NCBI RefSeq assembly: GCF_030297175.1
Contig: NZ_AP028070.1
Coordinates: 2,232,001-2,296,000, forward strand
Direction of reading: 5' to 3'
Length of the DNA stretch: 64,000 nucleotides
DNA from: Marinobacter sp. LA51
Lineage (GTDB): Bacteria; Pseudomonadota; Gammaproteobacteria; Pseudomonadales; Oleiphilaceae
Positions 50,846 through 59,900 of this stretch are shown one piece after another (the first letter of the stretch is position 1; every line of letters begins with the position of its first letter). A program made the position numbers and the translations under genes. The notes below the pieces were generated by a model. The model saw only the letters and a program-made list of their open reading frames with translations. It was not told the origin of the DNA and ran no database searches.

Positions 50846-52678
50846 ATGAAACCCTGCGTCACCCCACTGTCTTTCTCGACCGGCCTGACCGCTGCGCTGC
50901 TGATCACCGGCTGTGCGACCGATAATTCGCAGCGCCCCCACTCCGCTGCCGTGGCAGGCCCGCCAGGCGCCGTTCCGACAGACATGTTTTGCGAGGCCAG
51001 CACCAGCGAGATCAGTATCCCAGTCGGCAACACCTTTGCCGAGGGCGAGCAGGTTCGGGACTTTTACAGCGGCCGTATGGCCAGGGTTCAGGATGGCCAG
51101 GTAACCCTGAAGCCGGCAGATGGCGCCGAAGGTCTGGTTTTGCTGGAGCCGGCAGAAGATAGCATTGGCCAGTTCAAATGGGCAGGTGCCACTGTCTATT
51201 TCGCGGTAACAGACCGTTTCGCCAATGGCCGCACGGACAACGATCTGAATTACGGCCGCCAGCGCGACGGCAAAGGCGAGATTGGCACCTTCCACGGCGG
51301 CGATTTCGCCGGTCTGATCCAGAAACTGGACTACCTCAGTCAGCTAGGGGTGAATGCCGTGTGGATCACCCCGCCCTTCGAGCAAATACACGGCTGGGTC
51401 GGCGGCGGCGACCGGGGCGATTTCCGCCACTATGGCTACCACGGCTACTACGCCCTCGATTTCACCGTGCCCGACGCCAACTTCGGCACCCGGGAAGAAT
51501 TTCGCACGCTGGTCGACGAAGCCCACAAGCGGGACATTCGCGTGGTCATGGACGTGGTGATGAACCACCCCGGCTACAGCACTCTGCAGGACATGCAAAC
51601 CTTCGGTTTCGGCTCCCTGTATGACGGCTTCGAGAAGCATTTGCCCGAGCAGTGGGGCCAATGGCAGCCTGAGTCCTGGGAGAACAACCACGCCTACCAT
51701 GCCTTCATCGATTACGACCACAGCGATTGGCGCCACTGGTGGGGTAAGGACTGGGTCAGAGCCGGTATCGCTGACTATGACACCCCGCCGAACGCCTCGA
51801 TTGATGCCCAGCGCGGCTCCCTCGCGTTCCTGCCCGATTTCAAAACCGAGTCCGAGCAGACCGTGGACCTGCCGTTATTCCTGCAAAACAAGTCGTCAAC
51901 CCGGGCCGAGACCATCGCTGACGCTACCGTGCGTGACTACCTCGTTACCTGGCTGACCAGATGGGTTCGGAACTTTGGCGTAGACGGGTTCCGGGTTGAC
52001 ACCGCCAAGCACGTTGAACCTGAAGCCTGGAACGAACTCAAGCAACAGGCCCAGCAGGCGCTGAACGATTACCGTGCCGCCAACCCGGATGCCGCCCTGC
52101 CCGCCGAGGAGTTCTGGATGGTGGCCGAAGTGTTCCCGCATTCGGTTCACCGCAGCGGTTACTTTGACGCTGGTTTCGACGCCGTGATTAACTTCGACCT
52201 GCAAGAAGAGGCCAGTGCCGGCGCCAAATGCCTGCCCGCCATGGAATCGGTCTATCAGGACTACGCCAGCAAAATGCATGGCGAGACTCCGTTCAACGTG
52301 ATGAGCTACATCTCATCTCACGACACCAACCTGTTCAGCCGCATTGCAGGCGATGATCCGGTATTGCAGAAACGGGCTGCCGCGGCTCTTTTACTGACTC
52401 CCGGCGCGATACAGATTTTCTACGGCGATGAAACCGGACGCTCCCTCGGAGCAACGGGCTCGGACCCGCACCAGGGAACCCGGTCAGACATGAACTGGGC
52501 TGACCTTGAACAGCCAGAGACAGCCAATATCCTGGGCCACTGGCAGGCCCTGGGACAATTCAGGGACCGCCACCCAGCTATTGGCGCCGGTTCTCACCAG
52601 CTGATAAGTCAGCACCCCTACACCTTCTCAAGAACTCATGGGGACGACCGAATCATCGTCGCCTTCGCAAGGAAATAG
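50846..52678 (+). CDS. GH13 alpha-amylase, lipoprotein
   Basis: 610 residues. The lipobox LITGC (about 23) marks a lipoprotein; the ATG follows GGAG by 8 nt, and an upstream ATG 14 codons earlier is less likely. A beta-rich N-terminal stretch (about 30-105) precedes the catalytic barrel. Region I is VMDVVMNHPG; the nucleophile is GFRVDTAKH (D385), the acid/base MVAEVFPH (E428) and the third Asp YISSHDTN (D493). It would cut maltodextrin or starch outside the inner membrane to feed MalE. It is operon-linked to an aldo/keto reductase (5 bp). E. coli MalS has a similar place in its system. Confidence 0.92.
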   Translation: MKPCVTPLSFSTGLTAALLITGCATDNSQRPHSAAVAGPPGAVPTDMFCEASTSEISIPVGNTFAEGEQVRDFYSGRMARVQDGQVTLKPADGAEGLVLLEPAEDSIGQFKWAGATVYFAVTDRFANGRTDNDLNYGRQRDGKGEIGTFHGGDFAGLIQKLDYLSQLGVNAVWITPPFEQIHGWVGGGDRGDFRHYGYHGYYALDFTVPDANFGTREEFRTLVDEAHKRDIRVVMDVVMNHPGYSTLQDMQTFGFGSLYDGFEKHLPEQWGQWQPESWENNHAYHAFIDYDHSDWRHWWGKDWVRAGIADYDTPPNASIDAQRGSLAFLPDFKTESEQTVDLPLFLQNKSSTRAETIADATVRDYLVTWLTRWVRNFGVDGFRVDTAKHVEPEAWNELKQQAQQALNDYRAANPDAALPAEEFWMVAEVFPHSVHRSGYFDAGFDAVINFDLQEEASAGAKCLPAMESVYQDYASKMHGETPFNVMSYISSHDTNLFSRIAGDDPVLQKRAAAALLLTPGAIQIFYGDETGRSLGATGSDPHQGTRSDMNWADLEQPETANILGHWQALGQFRDRHPAIGAGSHQLISQHPYTFSRTHGDDRIIVAFARK

Positions 52679-52683
52679 CACTG

Positions 52684-53565
52684 ATGACAAACTCAACCGA
52701 CTACCTGGCCCATACGCCACTGATCCTCGGCATGATGCGGCTGCATGATCACACCGAGCTGACCAAGCCGGCCAACCTGGCCAATTGGATCAATGCGCGG
52801 CTGGAACAAGGTCTGAACGTGTTTGACCACGCTGACATCTATGGCGACACCGAGTGTGAGCGAATTTTTGGTGAGGCGCTGGCCGCCGATCCGAGCCTGC
52901 GTCAGAAAGTGCGAATCATCACCAAGACCGGCATCATTCACGGGCATCAGGACGAAAGCCGCTGGAACACCAAGCACTACCGCGCCGAGGCTGGCTATAT
53001 TGCCAACGCCATTGATCGCGCGCTGATGCGTCTACAGGTGGAGCAAGTCGATACCTTCCTGATTCACCGGCCGGATCCGCTGATGCAGGCAAATTCCGCC
53101 ATGGCGGCGCTGGAACGAGCGGTCGAGGCAGGCAAAATCCGGCAAATCGGCGTATCCAATTTTCTGCCGGAGCAATGGCGCTGGCTCCAGCACAACTGCA
53201 AGCTACCGCTGGTGTGTAACCAGAGCGAACTGTCGCTGAGCCATACCGAGGCGTTGTTCGACGGCACCATGGAGGCGCACCTGAAGGATGGATTGCGCTG
53301 GCTGGCGTGGTCTCCGCTAGGTGGTGGCGCGCTGGCCAATGCCCTGCCGCAGGAACTGTTGGAGGCAGCGAAAGAGGAAACCGGCCTGTGCGAAACCGGC
53401 CTCGCCATTGCCTGGCTGCGGCAACTGCCAGGTGCGCCAATCCCGGTTCTGGGCTCCATGCGCGAGTCTCGCATTCGGGCAGCCCAGGCCGGTGCCCAGA
53501 GCGTGCTGCCTAGGTCGCTCTGGTATGCGTTGCTCGAGGCGGTCCGCGGCCATCGCGTAGCCTAA
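52684..53565 (+). CDS. aldo/keto reductase, YdhF-like
   Basis: 293 residues. The (beta/alpha)8 reductase fold carries the tetrad Asp/Tyr in FDHADIYG, Lys in IITKTGI and His in FLIHRPD. The later NADP-binding stretch reads LGSMRESRIRAA. Members of the YdhF subgroup have this DHADIYG and GVSNF order. It starts 5 bp after the amylase stop, so the two are co-transcribed. A reductase is unusual in a mal operon; it could act on sugar-derived carbonyls, but that is a guess. A strong terminator follows the stop. Confidence 0.88.
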   Translation: MTNSTDYLAHTPLILGMMRLHDHTELTKPANLANWINARLEQGLNVFDHADIYGDTECERIFGEALAADPSLRQKVRIITKTGIIHGHQDESRWNTKHYRAEAGYIANAIDRALMRLQVEQVDTFLIHRPDPLMQANSAMAALERAVEAGKIRQIGVSNFLPEQWRWLQHNCKLPLVCNQSELSLSHTEALFDGTMEAHLKDGLRWLAWSPLGGGALANALPQELLEAAKEETGLCETGLAIAWLRQLPGAPIPVLGSMRESRIRAAQAGAQSVLPRSLWYALLEAVRGHRVA

Positions 53566-53569
53566 ACAC

Positions 53570-53609
53570 AAAAAAGCCCGGCTCACTCTATAGTGGACCG
53601 GGCTTTTTT
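53570..53609. terminator. bidirectional Rho-independent terminator
   Basis: AAAAAAGCCCGG pairs with CCGGGCTTTTTT across a 16-nt loop. It serves the amylase/reductase operon on the plus strand and the glycerol ABC operon (glpV end) on the minus strand. Confidence 0.92.
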
Positions 53610-53628
53610 CTGGTAAGGAATACCGCGT

Positions 53629-55371
53629 TTAGCGGGCTTCTTCCCAGGTCTTCAACAGCTCATCGTAGGCAACGGTCTTGCCCTTGGGCTTTTCGTTGGC
53701 CAGTTTGGCCTTCGGCGAGCCCGGCTGATCCAGCCAGTACTGCGGATCACGCTCCTCGTTCAGCTTCGGACCACAGTTCGGCATTACGCTGGCACGCTCC
53801 AGGCGCTCCATAACGCGATCCTGAGCCTGCGCCAATCCGTCCAGTGCTTTCTGGGGAGTTGCCTCACCGCTTGCGGCCTGGGCGATATACTGCCACCACA
53901 GCTGCGCCAGCTTAGGATAATCAGGCACGTTGGTACCGGTTGGTGACCACTGTACCCGAGCCGGGCTGCGGTAGAACTCAACCAGGCCACCCAGCTTGGG
54001 CGCCATTTCCGTCATCGCCTCAGACTCGATGTCAGACTCACGAATAGGCGTCAGACCCGCGATAGTCTTTTCCAGTGACACGGTCTTGGACACGGTGAAC
54101 TGCGCATACAGCCACGCAGCCAGGCGACGCTTTTCCGGGGTGGACTTCATGAAGGTCCAGGAACCCACGTCCTGATAACCCAGCTTCATGCCCTCTTCCC
54201 AGTAGGGGCCGCGAGGAGACGGAGCCATCCGCCACTTGGGCGTGCCATCTTCGTTGACTACCGGCAGGCCGTCTTCGATCATGCTGGCCGTGAACGCGGT
54301 GTACCAGAAAATCTGCTGGGCAACGCCACCCTGTGCCGGAACCGGGCCGGCTTCAGAGAAAGTCATGCCCTGGGCTTCGGGCGGCGCGAATTCACGCAGC
54401 CAATCGACGTACTTGGTGGTGGCGAAAACGGCAGCCGGGCCATTGGTAGCACCACCGCGACTGACACTCGACCCTACCGGATGACACTCGTCAACCCGGA
54501 TGCCCCACTCATCAACGGGCAGACCGTTAGGCAGTCCCTTGTCGCCGGCACCAGCCATGGAGAACCAGGCGTCAGTGAAACGCCAGCCCAGTGACGGGTC
54601 TTTCTTGCCGTAGTCCATGTGACCATAGACTTTCTCGCCGTCAATCTCTTTGACGTGGACTGAGAAGAACTCGGCGATGTCTTCGTAGGCGGACCAGTTA
54701 ACCGGCACACCCAGCTCATAACCGTAAATGTCCTGGAACTGTTTCTTCAGGTCTTCACGCTCGAACCAGTCAGCGCGGAACCAGTACAGGTTGGCAAACT
54801 GCTGGTCTGGCAGCTGGTAAAGCTTGCCGTCAGGACCAGTGGTGAATTCGAGACCGATGAAGTCCTCAAGATCCAGAGTCGGCAAAGTCAGGTTCTTGCC
54901 TTCGCCGTTCATGATGTCCTCAACCGGCATTACCTTCCCGTAGCGGAAGTGCGTGCCGATCAGGTCCGAGTCGTTTACCCAGCCGTCGTAGATATTGCGG
55001 CCTGACTGCATTTGCGTCTGCAGCTTTTCGATCACGTCACCTTCCTGAATCAGGGTATGCGTCAGGTTGATGCCAGTGATTTCGGAGAAGGCCTTGGCCA
55101 GAACGTTAGATTCGTACTCGTGGGTAGCGATGGTTTCCGAGACAACGTTGATGTCCATGCCACGGAATTCCTTCGCGGCCTCAATGAACCACTTCATCTC
55201 CTGCATCTGCTGCTCTTTGGTCAGCGTTGATCGCTTGAAGGAGTTGTTCACCCACTTTTCGGCCGCGTCCAGATTTTCATTGGCACTGGCCTGCAGGCTC
55301 AAACCAAGCGCCGCAGCACCGATCGCGGCACCAAGCAGCATGGTTCGGGGATATTTATTGTTCTTAAACAT
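53629..55371 (-). CDS. glpV: GlpV-like glycerol ABC substrate-binding protein
   Basis: 580 residues. A signal peptide (AAIGAAALGLSLQASA-NE) and an unusually long binding protein. It contains the mid-body motif LPDQQFANLYWFRADWFEREDLK, with several aromatic residues suited to a polyol, and the C-terminal ERASVMPNCGPKLNEERDPQYWLDQPGSPK common to GlpV-like proteins. It binds glycerol in the periplasm and feeds GlpPQ. It is the last gene of the operon, 185 bp after glpU, with a hairpin in between, as often found before a highly expressed binding protein. Confidence 0.87.
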   Translation of the reverse strand: MFKNNKYPRTMLLGAAIGAAALGLSLQASANENLDAAEKWVNNSFKRSTLTKEQQMQEMKWFIEAAKEFRGMDINVVSETIATHEYESNVLAKAFSEITGINLTHTLIQEGDVIEKLQTQMQSGRNIYDGWVNDSDLIGTHFRYGKVMPVEDIMNGEGKNLTLPTLDLEDFIGLEFTTGPDGKLYQLPDQQFANLYWFRADWFEREDLKKQFQDIYGYELGVPVNWSAYEDIAEFFSVHVKEIDGEKVYGHMDYGKKDPSLGWRFTDAWFSMAGAGDKGLPNGLPVDEWGIRVDECHPVGSSVSRGGATNGPAAVFATTKYVDWLREFAPPEAQGMTFSEAGPVPAQGGVAQQIFWYTAFTASMIEDGLPVVNEDGTPKWRMAPSPRGPYWEEGMKLGYQDVGSWTFMKSTPEKRRLAAWLYAQFTVSKTVSLEKTIAGLTPIRESDIESEAMTEMAPKLGGLVEFYRSPARVQWSPTGTNVPDYPKLAQLWWQYIAQAASGEATPQKALDGLAQAQDRVMERLERASVMPNCGPKLNEERDPQYWLDQPGSPKAKLANEKPKGKTVAYDELLKTWEEAR

Positions 55372-55432
55372 ATCCGACCTCGTTCGTCCTTATTGAATGG
55401 AGCGGAACAGCCCCTGCCCCGCTTCCAGAGTC

Positions 55433-55453
55433 ATAGCGCTCCTACGGCGCTAT
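55433..55453. other. hairpin upstream of glpV
   Basis: ATAGCGC-7 nt-GCGCTAT, a perfect 7-bp stem in the 185-bp glpU-glpV gap. It may adjust the level of glpV mRNA against the upstream genes. No T-run. Confidence 0.5.
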
Positions 55454-55556
55454 TCTTTCATGTCGAAACCGAAAACTGATCGATTCCGACCATGATCCAG
55501 AAATTAGTTCGTTTGCGAAATCTTTACAACCGCACGCTCAGTCTTTCCAGCGCCGG

Positions 55557-55832
55557 CTAGCCCCAGCGCAACAGCACCAGCAGCCAAACCACCGACACTG
55601 CCAGAGCAACCACGAGCGTGATATCGCTAACCGCGAGAAAGGTCAGGTGGATATACGCCGCCGACAACAAGCCGATGAACAGGCGGTCACCCCGGGTCGT
55701 GGCGATGGGCAGAAAGCCCTTTCGCTCGGTACAGGGTGAAACGATTTCGTAAACGGTCATCACCGCCAGGATGGCTGCAATGACGGCGAAAAAAATGGCA
55801 ACGGACGGAGTCCAGTTCATCCACGCAAGCAT
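55557..55832 (-). CDS. glpU: GlpU-like small membrane protein (DUF2160)
   Basis: 91 residues with three hydrophobic segments (SVAIFFAVIAAILAVMTVY, LFIGLLSAAYIHLTFLAV, LVVALAVSVVWLLVLL). The pattern RKGFLPIATTRGDRLFIGLL between helices one and two is typical of DUF2160. It sits between glpQ (12 bp) and glpV, as in rhizobial glycerol ABC operons. The function is unknown, but it is found consistently with this transporter. Confidence 0.85.
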   Translation of the reverse strand: MLAWMNWTPSVAIFFAVIAAILAVMTVYEIVSPCTERKGFLPIATTRGDRLFIGLLSAAYIHLTFLAVSDITLVVALAVSVVWLLVLLRWG

Positions 55833-55844
55833 GTCTGTTCTCCT

Positions 55845-56651
55845 TTAAACGCGTCCAAGAGCGAAGCCAGTGGCAACATGGTTACGCACGAACCAGATCA
55901 CCAGAATGCCGGGGATGATGGTGAGCACACCGGCGGCCGCCAGAACCCCCCAGTCGATCCCGCTCGCCCCCACCGTTCGGGTCATGATGGCAGCAATGGG
56001 CTGGGCATCCACTGAGGTCAGTGTTCGCGCCAGCAGTAACTCAACCCATGAGAACATGAACGCGAAAAACGCGGTCACACCAATGCCGGAACGAATCATC
56101 GGCAAAAAGATCTTCACGAAGAACTTCGGGAAACTGTAACCATCAATGTAGGCCATTTCGTCGTACTCGCGCGGCACTCCAGACATAAAGCCCTCCAGAA
56201 TCCAGACCGCCAGCGGCACGTTGAACAGGCAGTGCGCCAGGGCGACCGCAATGTGGGTGTCGAACAGGCCAATGGACGAGTACAGCTGGAAGAATGGCAG
56301 CAGGAAAACCGCAGGTGGTGCCATGCGGTTACTCAGCAACCAGAAGAACAGATGCTTGTCGCCGACGAACTTGTAGCGGCTGAATGCGTAGGCGGCCGGC
56401 AGCGCCACCAGCAGCGTGATCACCACGTTGATCGAGACGTACAGCATGGAGTTCAGGTAACCGTTGTACCAACTCGGGTCGGTAAAGATGGTCGCATAGT
56501 TGGCGAAGGTGAAATTCTCCGGCCACAGGGTCAGCCCGCTCAGAATCTCCTGGTTAGTCTTGAACGACATGTTCAGCAACCAGTAGATCGGCGTCAGCAG
56601 CAGCACGATGTAGATCGTGATCCCGATGTTTTTGGAACGTGTCTGTTTCAT
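55845..56651 (-). CDS. glpQ: GlpQ-like glycerol ABC permease
   Basis: 268 residues with six transmembrane helices. The cytosolic EAA-type loop is PREYDEMAYIDGYSFPKFFVKIFLPMIRSG. The N-terminus (KNIGITIYIVLLLTPIYWLLNMSFK) and the sugar-permease family helix order match MalG/GlpQ-type carbohydrate permeases. It pairs with GlpP in the channel. It is not the glycerophosphodiesterase that shares this name in E. coli. It follows glpP by 10 bp. Confidence 0.88.
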   Translation of the reverse strand: MKQTRSKNIGITIYIVLLLTPIYWLLNMSFKTNQEILSGLTLWPENFTFANYATIFTDPSWYNGYLNSMLYVSINVVITLLVALPAAYAFSRYKFVGDKHLFFWLLSNRMAPPAVFLLPFFQLYSSIGLFDTHIAVALAHCLFNVPLAVWILEGFMSGVPREYDEMAYIDGYSFPKFFVKIFLPMIRSGIGVTAFFAFMFSWVELLLARTLTSVDAQPIAAIMTRTVGASGIDWGVLAAAGVLTIIPGILVIWFVRNHVATGFALGRV

Positions 56652-56661
56652 CGCGCCCTCC

Positions 56662-57528
56662 TTATTTTTCTTTGTCGGCGTGAGTGATGGCGGTAAAGAA
56701 CAGCCAGGAAATCAGCAATACGATCAGGAAGTAGATCAGCGAGAACGCAGCCGCGCGGCCCAGGTCAAACTGACCGATAGCCATCGTGGTCAAAGTCTGG
56801 CTCAGGAACGTGGTTGAGCTTCCCGGGCCACCACCGGTCAGTACGAAGGGCTCCGTGTAGATCATGAAGCTGTCCATAAAACGCAGCAGCACCGCGATGA
56901 TCAGCACGTTTTTCAGGCGTGGCAATTGGATGTAACGGAACACCGCCCACTTTGACGCACGATCAATCTCCGCCGCCTGATAAAACGCCTCGGGAATCGC
57001 CCGCAAACCCGAGTAGCACAACAACGCTACCAGCGGCGTCCAGTGCCACACATCCATCAACAGCACGGTAAACCAGGCATCGACAGTGTCGCCGGTATAG
57101 TTGTAATCAAAGCCCATGGAATTCAGTGCCCAGCCGAACAGGCCGATGTCAGCACGGCCGAAGATCTGCCAGATGGTGCCCACTACGTTCCAGGGAATCA
57201 GCAGCGGAATCGCCAGCAGAATCAGCACCAGCGAGGCTTTCATGCCAGATTTCGGCATCATCAGGGCAATACCGATACCCAGGGGAATTTGAATCATCAG
57301 CACGGCACCGGAAAACAGGAACTGTCGCAGCAATGAATCCTGCAACCGCTCATTGGTCAGTACCTCTTTGAACCACTCGGTGCCCACGTAGTAGGCCTGG
57401 CCAGGTCCGAAGATATCCTGAACCGAATAGTTCACGACCGTCATCAACGGTACCAACGCCGAGAAGGCAACCAGAAGGAAGACCGGCAGCACCAGCCACC
57501 AGGCACGGTTATTGGGTATTTTGACCAT
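56662..57528 (-). CDS. glpP: GlpP-like glycerol ABC permease
   Basis: About 288 residues and six helices, with an EAA loop near PEAFYQAAEIDRASKWAVFRYIQLPRL. The ATG used overlaps the GlpT stop (TGATG); the GTG one codon earlier is less likely. The C-terminal Phe-rich helix (AAAFSLIYFLIVLLISWLFF) is complete. It forms the import channel with GlpQ. Homologues serve glycerol uptake in Rhizobium leguminosarum and Agrobacterium. Confidence 0.88.
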   Translation of the reverse strand: MVKIPNNRAWWLVLPVFLLVAFSALVPLMTVVNYSVQDIFGPGQAYYVGTEWFKEVLTNERLQDSLLRQFLFSGAVLMIQIPLGIGIALMMPKSGMKASLVLILLAIPLLIPWNVVGTIWQIFGRADIGLFGWALNSMGFDYNYTGDTVDAWFTVLLMDVWHWTPLVALLCYSGLRAIPEAFYQAAEIDRASKWAVFRYIQLPRLKNVLIIAVLLRFMDSFMIYTEPFVLTGGGPGSSTTFLSQTLTTMAIGQFDLGRAAAFSLIYFLIVLLISWLFFTAITHADKEK

Positions 57529-58628
57529 CACTGCTGCTCCTTGATCAGAAACTCATCCACGTACAGCATCAGCCACTGTTTCGGGAAAAGGAGGTGAACA
57601 CTGGCGCCCACGTCGCTGTGGAAATCTTCGCTCTGGCGCACTTTTAGCTTCTTGCCACCCACTTCAACGGTGACAATCTTGTAGGTGCCAAGATCCTCCA
57701 CGTCCAGGACCGCAGCCTCCAGGGAATCATCCGAGGGGCTTTCAGAAATTTCGATAAATTCCGGACGGATACCAATTTTCAGGTTATCGCTCTTCACCCG
57801 TTGCAGCAGGCTGTTCTGCCAGGGCTCAAGCGGTACGAACACACCGTTGAACATCACCCCATCCGGGCGCCGTTCAACCGGGATCAGGTTCATCCCCGGA
57901 CTGCCGATAAAGAAACCCACGAAGGTGTGGTTGGGCCGCTCGAACAGCTCCGTTGGCGTACCGAACTGAACAATCTGTCCGCCGTACATCACCGCGATCT
58001 TGTCAGCGAAGGTGGACGCCTCGAGCTGGTCGTGGGTGACATACACCATAGTGATGTCGAACTTTTCGTGGATCTGCTTGAGCTTTCGTCGCAACTTCCA
58101 CTTCAGCTGTGGATCGATCACCGTCAGCGGTTCATCGAACAGGATCGCCGAGACGTCCTCGCGCACCAGGCCACGCCCCATGGACACCTTCTGCTTTTCA
58201 TCGGCAGTCAGGTTCTTCGCCTTTTTGTAGAGCTTGTCCCCGATTTCCAGCACTTCCGCGATCTCGTGGACCCGGGCCTTGATCTGGGAGGTGGGCACCT
58301 TGTTGTTCTTGAGCGGGAACGCCAGGTTGTCGAATACCGTCATCGAGTCGTAGATCACCGGAAACTGGAACACCTGGGCGATGTTGCGTTCCCTGGGCGA
58401 CAATTCATTCACCCGGCGGCCGTCGAACAGGACGTCACCCTCTGAGGGCGCCAGCAGCCCGGAAATGATGTTGAGCATGGTGCTCTTGCCACAGCCCGAG
58501 GGGCCCAACAGTGCGTAGGCACCGCCCTTCTCCCAGACATGGTCGAGCTGGCGAATGGCGTAGTCTTCCGCTCCGGTTGGCGTGGCACTGTAGCTGTGCG
58601 CCAGCGATTTCAATTGAATTTCAGCCAT
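57528..58628 (-). CDS. glpT: GlpT-like glycerol ABC ATPase
   Basis: 366 residues. Walker A is GPSGCGKST (about 42-50). The signature region is atypical, reading KNLTADEKQKVSMGRGLV in place of LSGGQ. Walker B is ISAILFDEPLTVID and the switch His is in YVTHDQLEA. The C-terminal regulatory domain is of the MalK type (IGIRPEFI). The unusual signature is a feature of this transporter family, where two different ATPases pair. Its start overlaps the GlpS stop. It is not the glycerol-3-phosphate antiporter of the same name. Confidence 0.88.
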   Translation of the reverse strand: MAEIQLKSLAHSYSATPTGAEDYAIRQLDHVWEKGGAYALLGPSGCGKSTMLNIISGLLAPSEGDVLFDGRRVNELSPRERNIAQVFQFPVIYDSMTVFDNLAFPLKNNKVPTSQIKARVHEIAEVLEIGDKLYKKAKNLTADEKQKVSMGRGLVREDVSAILFDEPLTVIDPQLKWKLRRKLKQIHEKFDITMVYVTHDQLEASTFADKIAVMYGGQIVQFGTPTELFERPNHTFVGFFIGSPGMNLIPVERRPDGVMFNGVFVPLEPWQNSLLQRVKSDNLKIGIRPEFIEISESPSDDSLEAAVLDVEDLGTYKIVTVEVGGKKLKVRQSEDFHSDVGASVHLLFPKQWLMLYVDEFLIKEQQ

Positions 58629-59722
58629 CAGGCAGCTCCTCCTGAAACCTGGGACGGGGTGTGCACCAGCTGTTCGTTGCTGTCGAATACGAACAGCTTA
58701 TTGATCGGCAGGTAGACCTTGACCGGCGCACCGGTGTGGTAGGAATGAACGCCCATCAGCTGCAGCACCATTTCAAAATGACTGTTCTCAACGTGCATGA
58801 AGGTTTCCGAGCCACTGATTTCGCTCAGCTCCACCTCCATAGACATCTCAAGATCATCATCACTGGTCGGCACCAGGCCGATGTGACTTGGGCGAATACC
58901 GAACCAGTAATCGCCTGGCGTCAGCTTCGACAACCCCTGTGTCAGGGCGTGATGGGAGTATTCGTCAAAGGTGACTTCGGTGGCCGACACCCGACCCCGA
59001 ATCATGTTCATTGGCGGCTCGCTGAACAACTGGGCTGCCAGCGTATTGACCGGTGCCCGGTATACATCCATCACCGGTCCGCTCTGCACCACCCGCCCTT
59101 CGTGTAGCAAGGTAGTCGTGCCACCCAGGGCGAGTGCTTCGTTGGCTTCCGTAGTTGCGTACACGGCAATGCACTGGCGCTCCCGGAACAGATGACGCAG
59201 TTCCGCCCGCAGCTCTTCCCGCAGTTTGTAGTCCAGGTTTACCAGGGGCTCATCAAACAACACCAGGGTCGAATCCTTGACCAGGGCACGGGCCATGGCC
59301 GTGCGTTGCTGCTGGCCACCGGACAGCTCCAGGGGGTGACGCTTCAGCAACGGCTCGATCTGCAGCATTGAGGCAGTTTCCTTAACCCGACGATCGATCT
59401 CGCTCTCCGGCGTCTTGGCCAGGCGCAGGGGTGAGGCAATGTTTTCGTAAACGGTGAGGTTCGGGTAATTGATGAACTGCTGGTAAATCATCGAAATGTT
59501 ACGGCTCTGGACCGACTGCCCGGTTACGTCGGTGCCGTTGTAGATCAGGCGACCACTGGTCGGCTTATCCAGACCAGCCATGAGGCGCATCAGGGACGTT
59601 TTTCCGGCAAGGGTGCGACCAAGCAGAACATTGAAAGAACCCGCCTCAAAGGTGAGGTTGGCATCCCGGATGAAATCGACACCATCGACCTCATGGGAGA
59701 GATTCTCCAGTACTAAGGACAT
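58628..59722 (-). CDS. glpS: GlpS-like glycerol ABC ATPase
   Basis: 364 residues. Walker A departs from consensus (GRTLAGKTS, about 35-43, with Leu-Ala in place of the usual Gly-Ser), but Lys-Thr are kept. The signature is LSGGQQQRTAMA and Walker B LVLFDEPLVNLD. The switch region reads VYATTEANEA, where the usual VTHDQ is replaced, so the catalytic His is missing. GlpT keeps that His, suggesting one full and one degenerate site. It is the first gene of the glycerol ABC operon, behind a -24/-12 promoter. Confidence 0.88.
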   Translation of the reverse strand: MSLVLENLSHEVDGVDFIRDANLTFEAGSFNVLLGRTLAGKTSLMRLMAGLDKPTSGRLIYNGTDVTGQSVQSRNISMIYQQFINYPNLTVYENIASPLRLAKTPESEIDRRVKETASMLQIEPLLKRHPLELSGGQQQRTAMARALVKDSTLVLFDEPLVNLDYKLREELRAELRHLFRERQCIAVYATTEANEALALGGTTTLLHEGRVVQSGPVMDVYRAPVNTLAAQLFSEPPMNMIRGRVSATEVTFDEYSHHALTQGLSKLTPGDYWFGIRPSHIGLVPTSDDDLEMSMEVELSEISGSETFMHVENSHFEMVLQLMGVHSYHTGAPVKVYLPINKLFVFDSNEQLVHTPSQVSGGAA

Positions 59723-59802
59723 AGACCTTCCTTTTTGTTCTTTTACGAACGCTAAGCGGAGTGTGTTGGCGGACTCCGAACACTACAAATGCAAAACGCC
59801 AA

Positions 59803-59818
59803 CGCAATCCACGTACCA
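59803..59818 (-). promoter_or_regulatory. sigma-54 promoter of glpS
   Basis: On the minus strand TGGTACG-TGGA-TTGCG fits TGGCACG-N4-TTGCW, with GG and GC spaced by 10 nt as required. The start would be near 59791, about 70 nt before the glpS ATG. Confidence 0.75.
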
Positions 59819-59832
59819 CTTTTTCACAGACT

Positions 59833-59850
59833 GTAAGTGGAACCACTTAC
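59833..59850. promoter_or_regulatory. perfect palindrome GTAAGTGG-AA-CCACTTAC
   Basis: 8-bp arms with a 2-bp centre, 15 bp upstream of the -24 element. It could be an operator for a second regulator. No known consensus fits. Confidence 0.45.
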
Positions 59851-59900
59851 TACATTGTTTTACCGTAACTTTTTCAGAACCTCGGAAATTTTCTAGCGAA

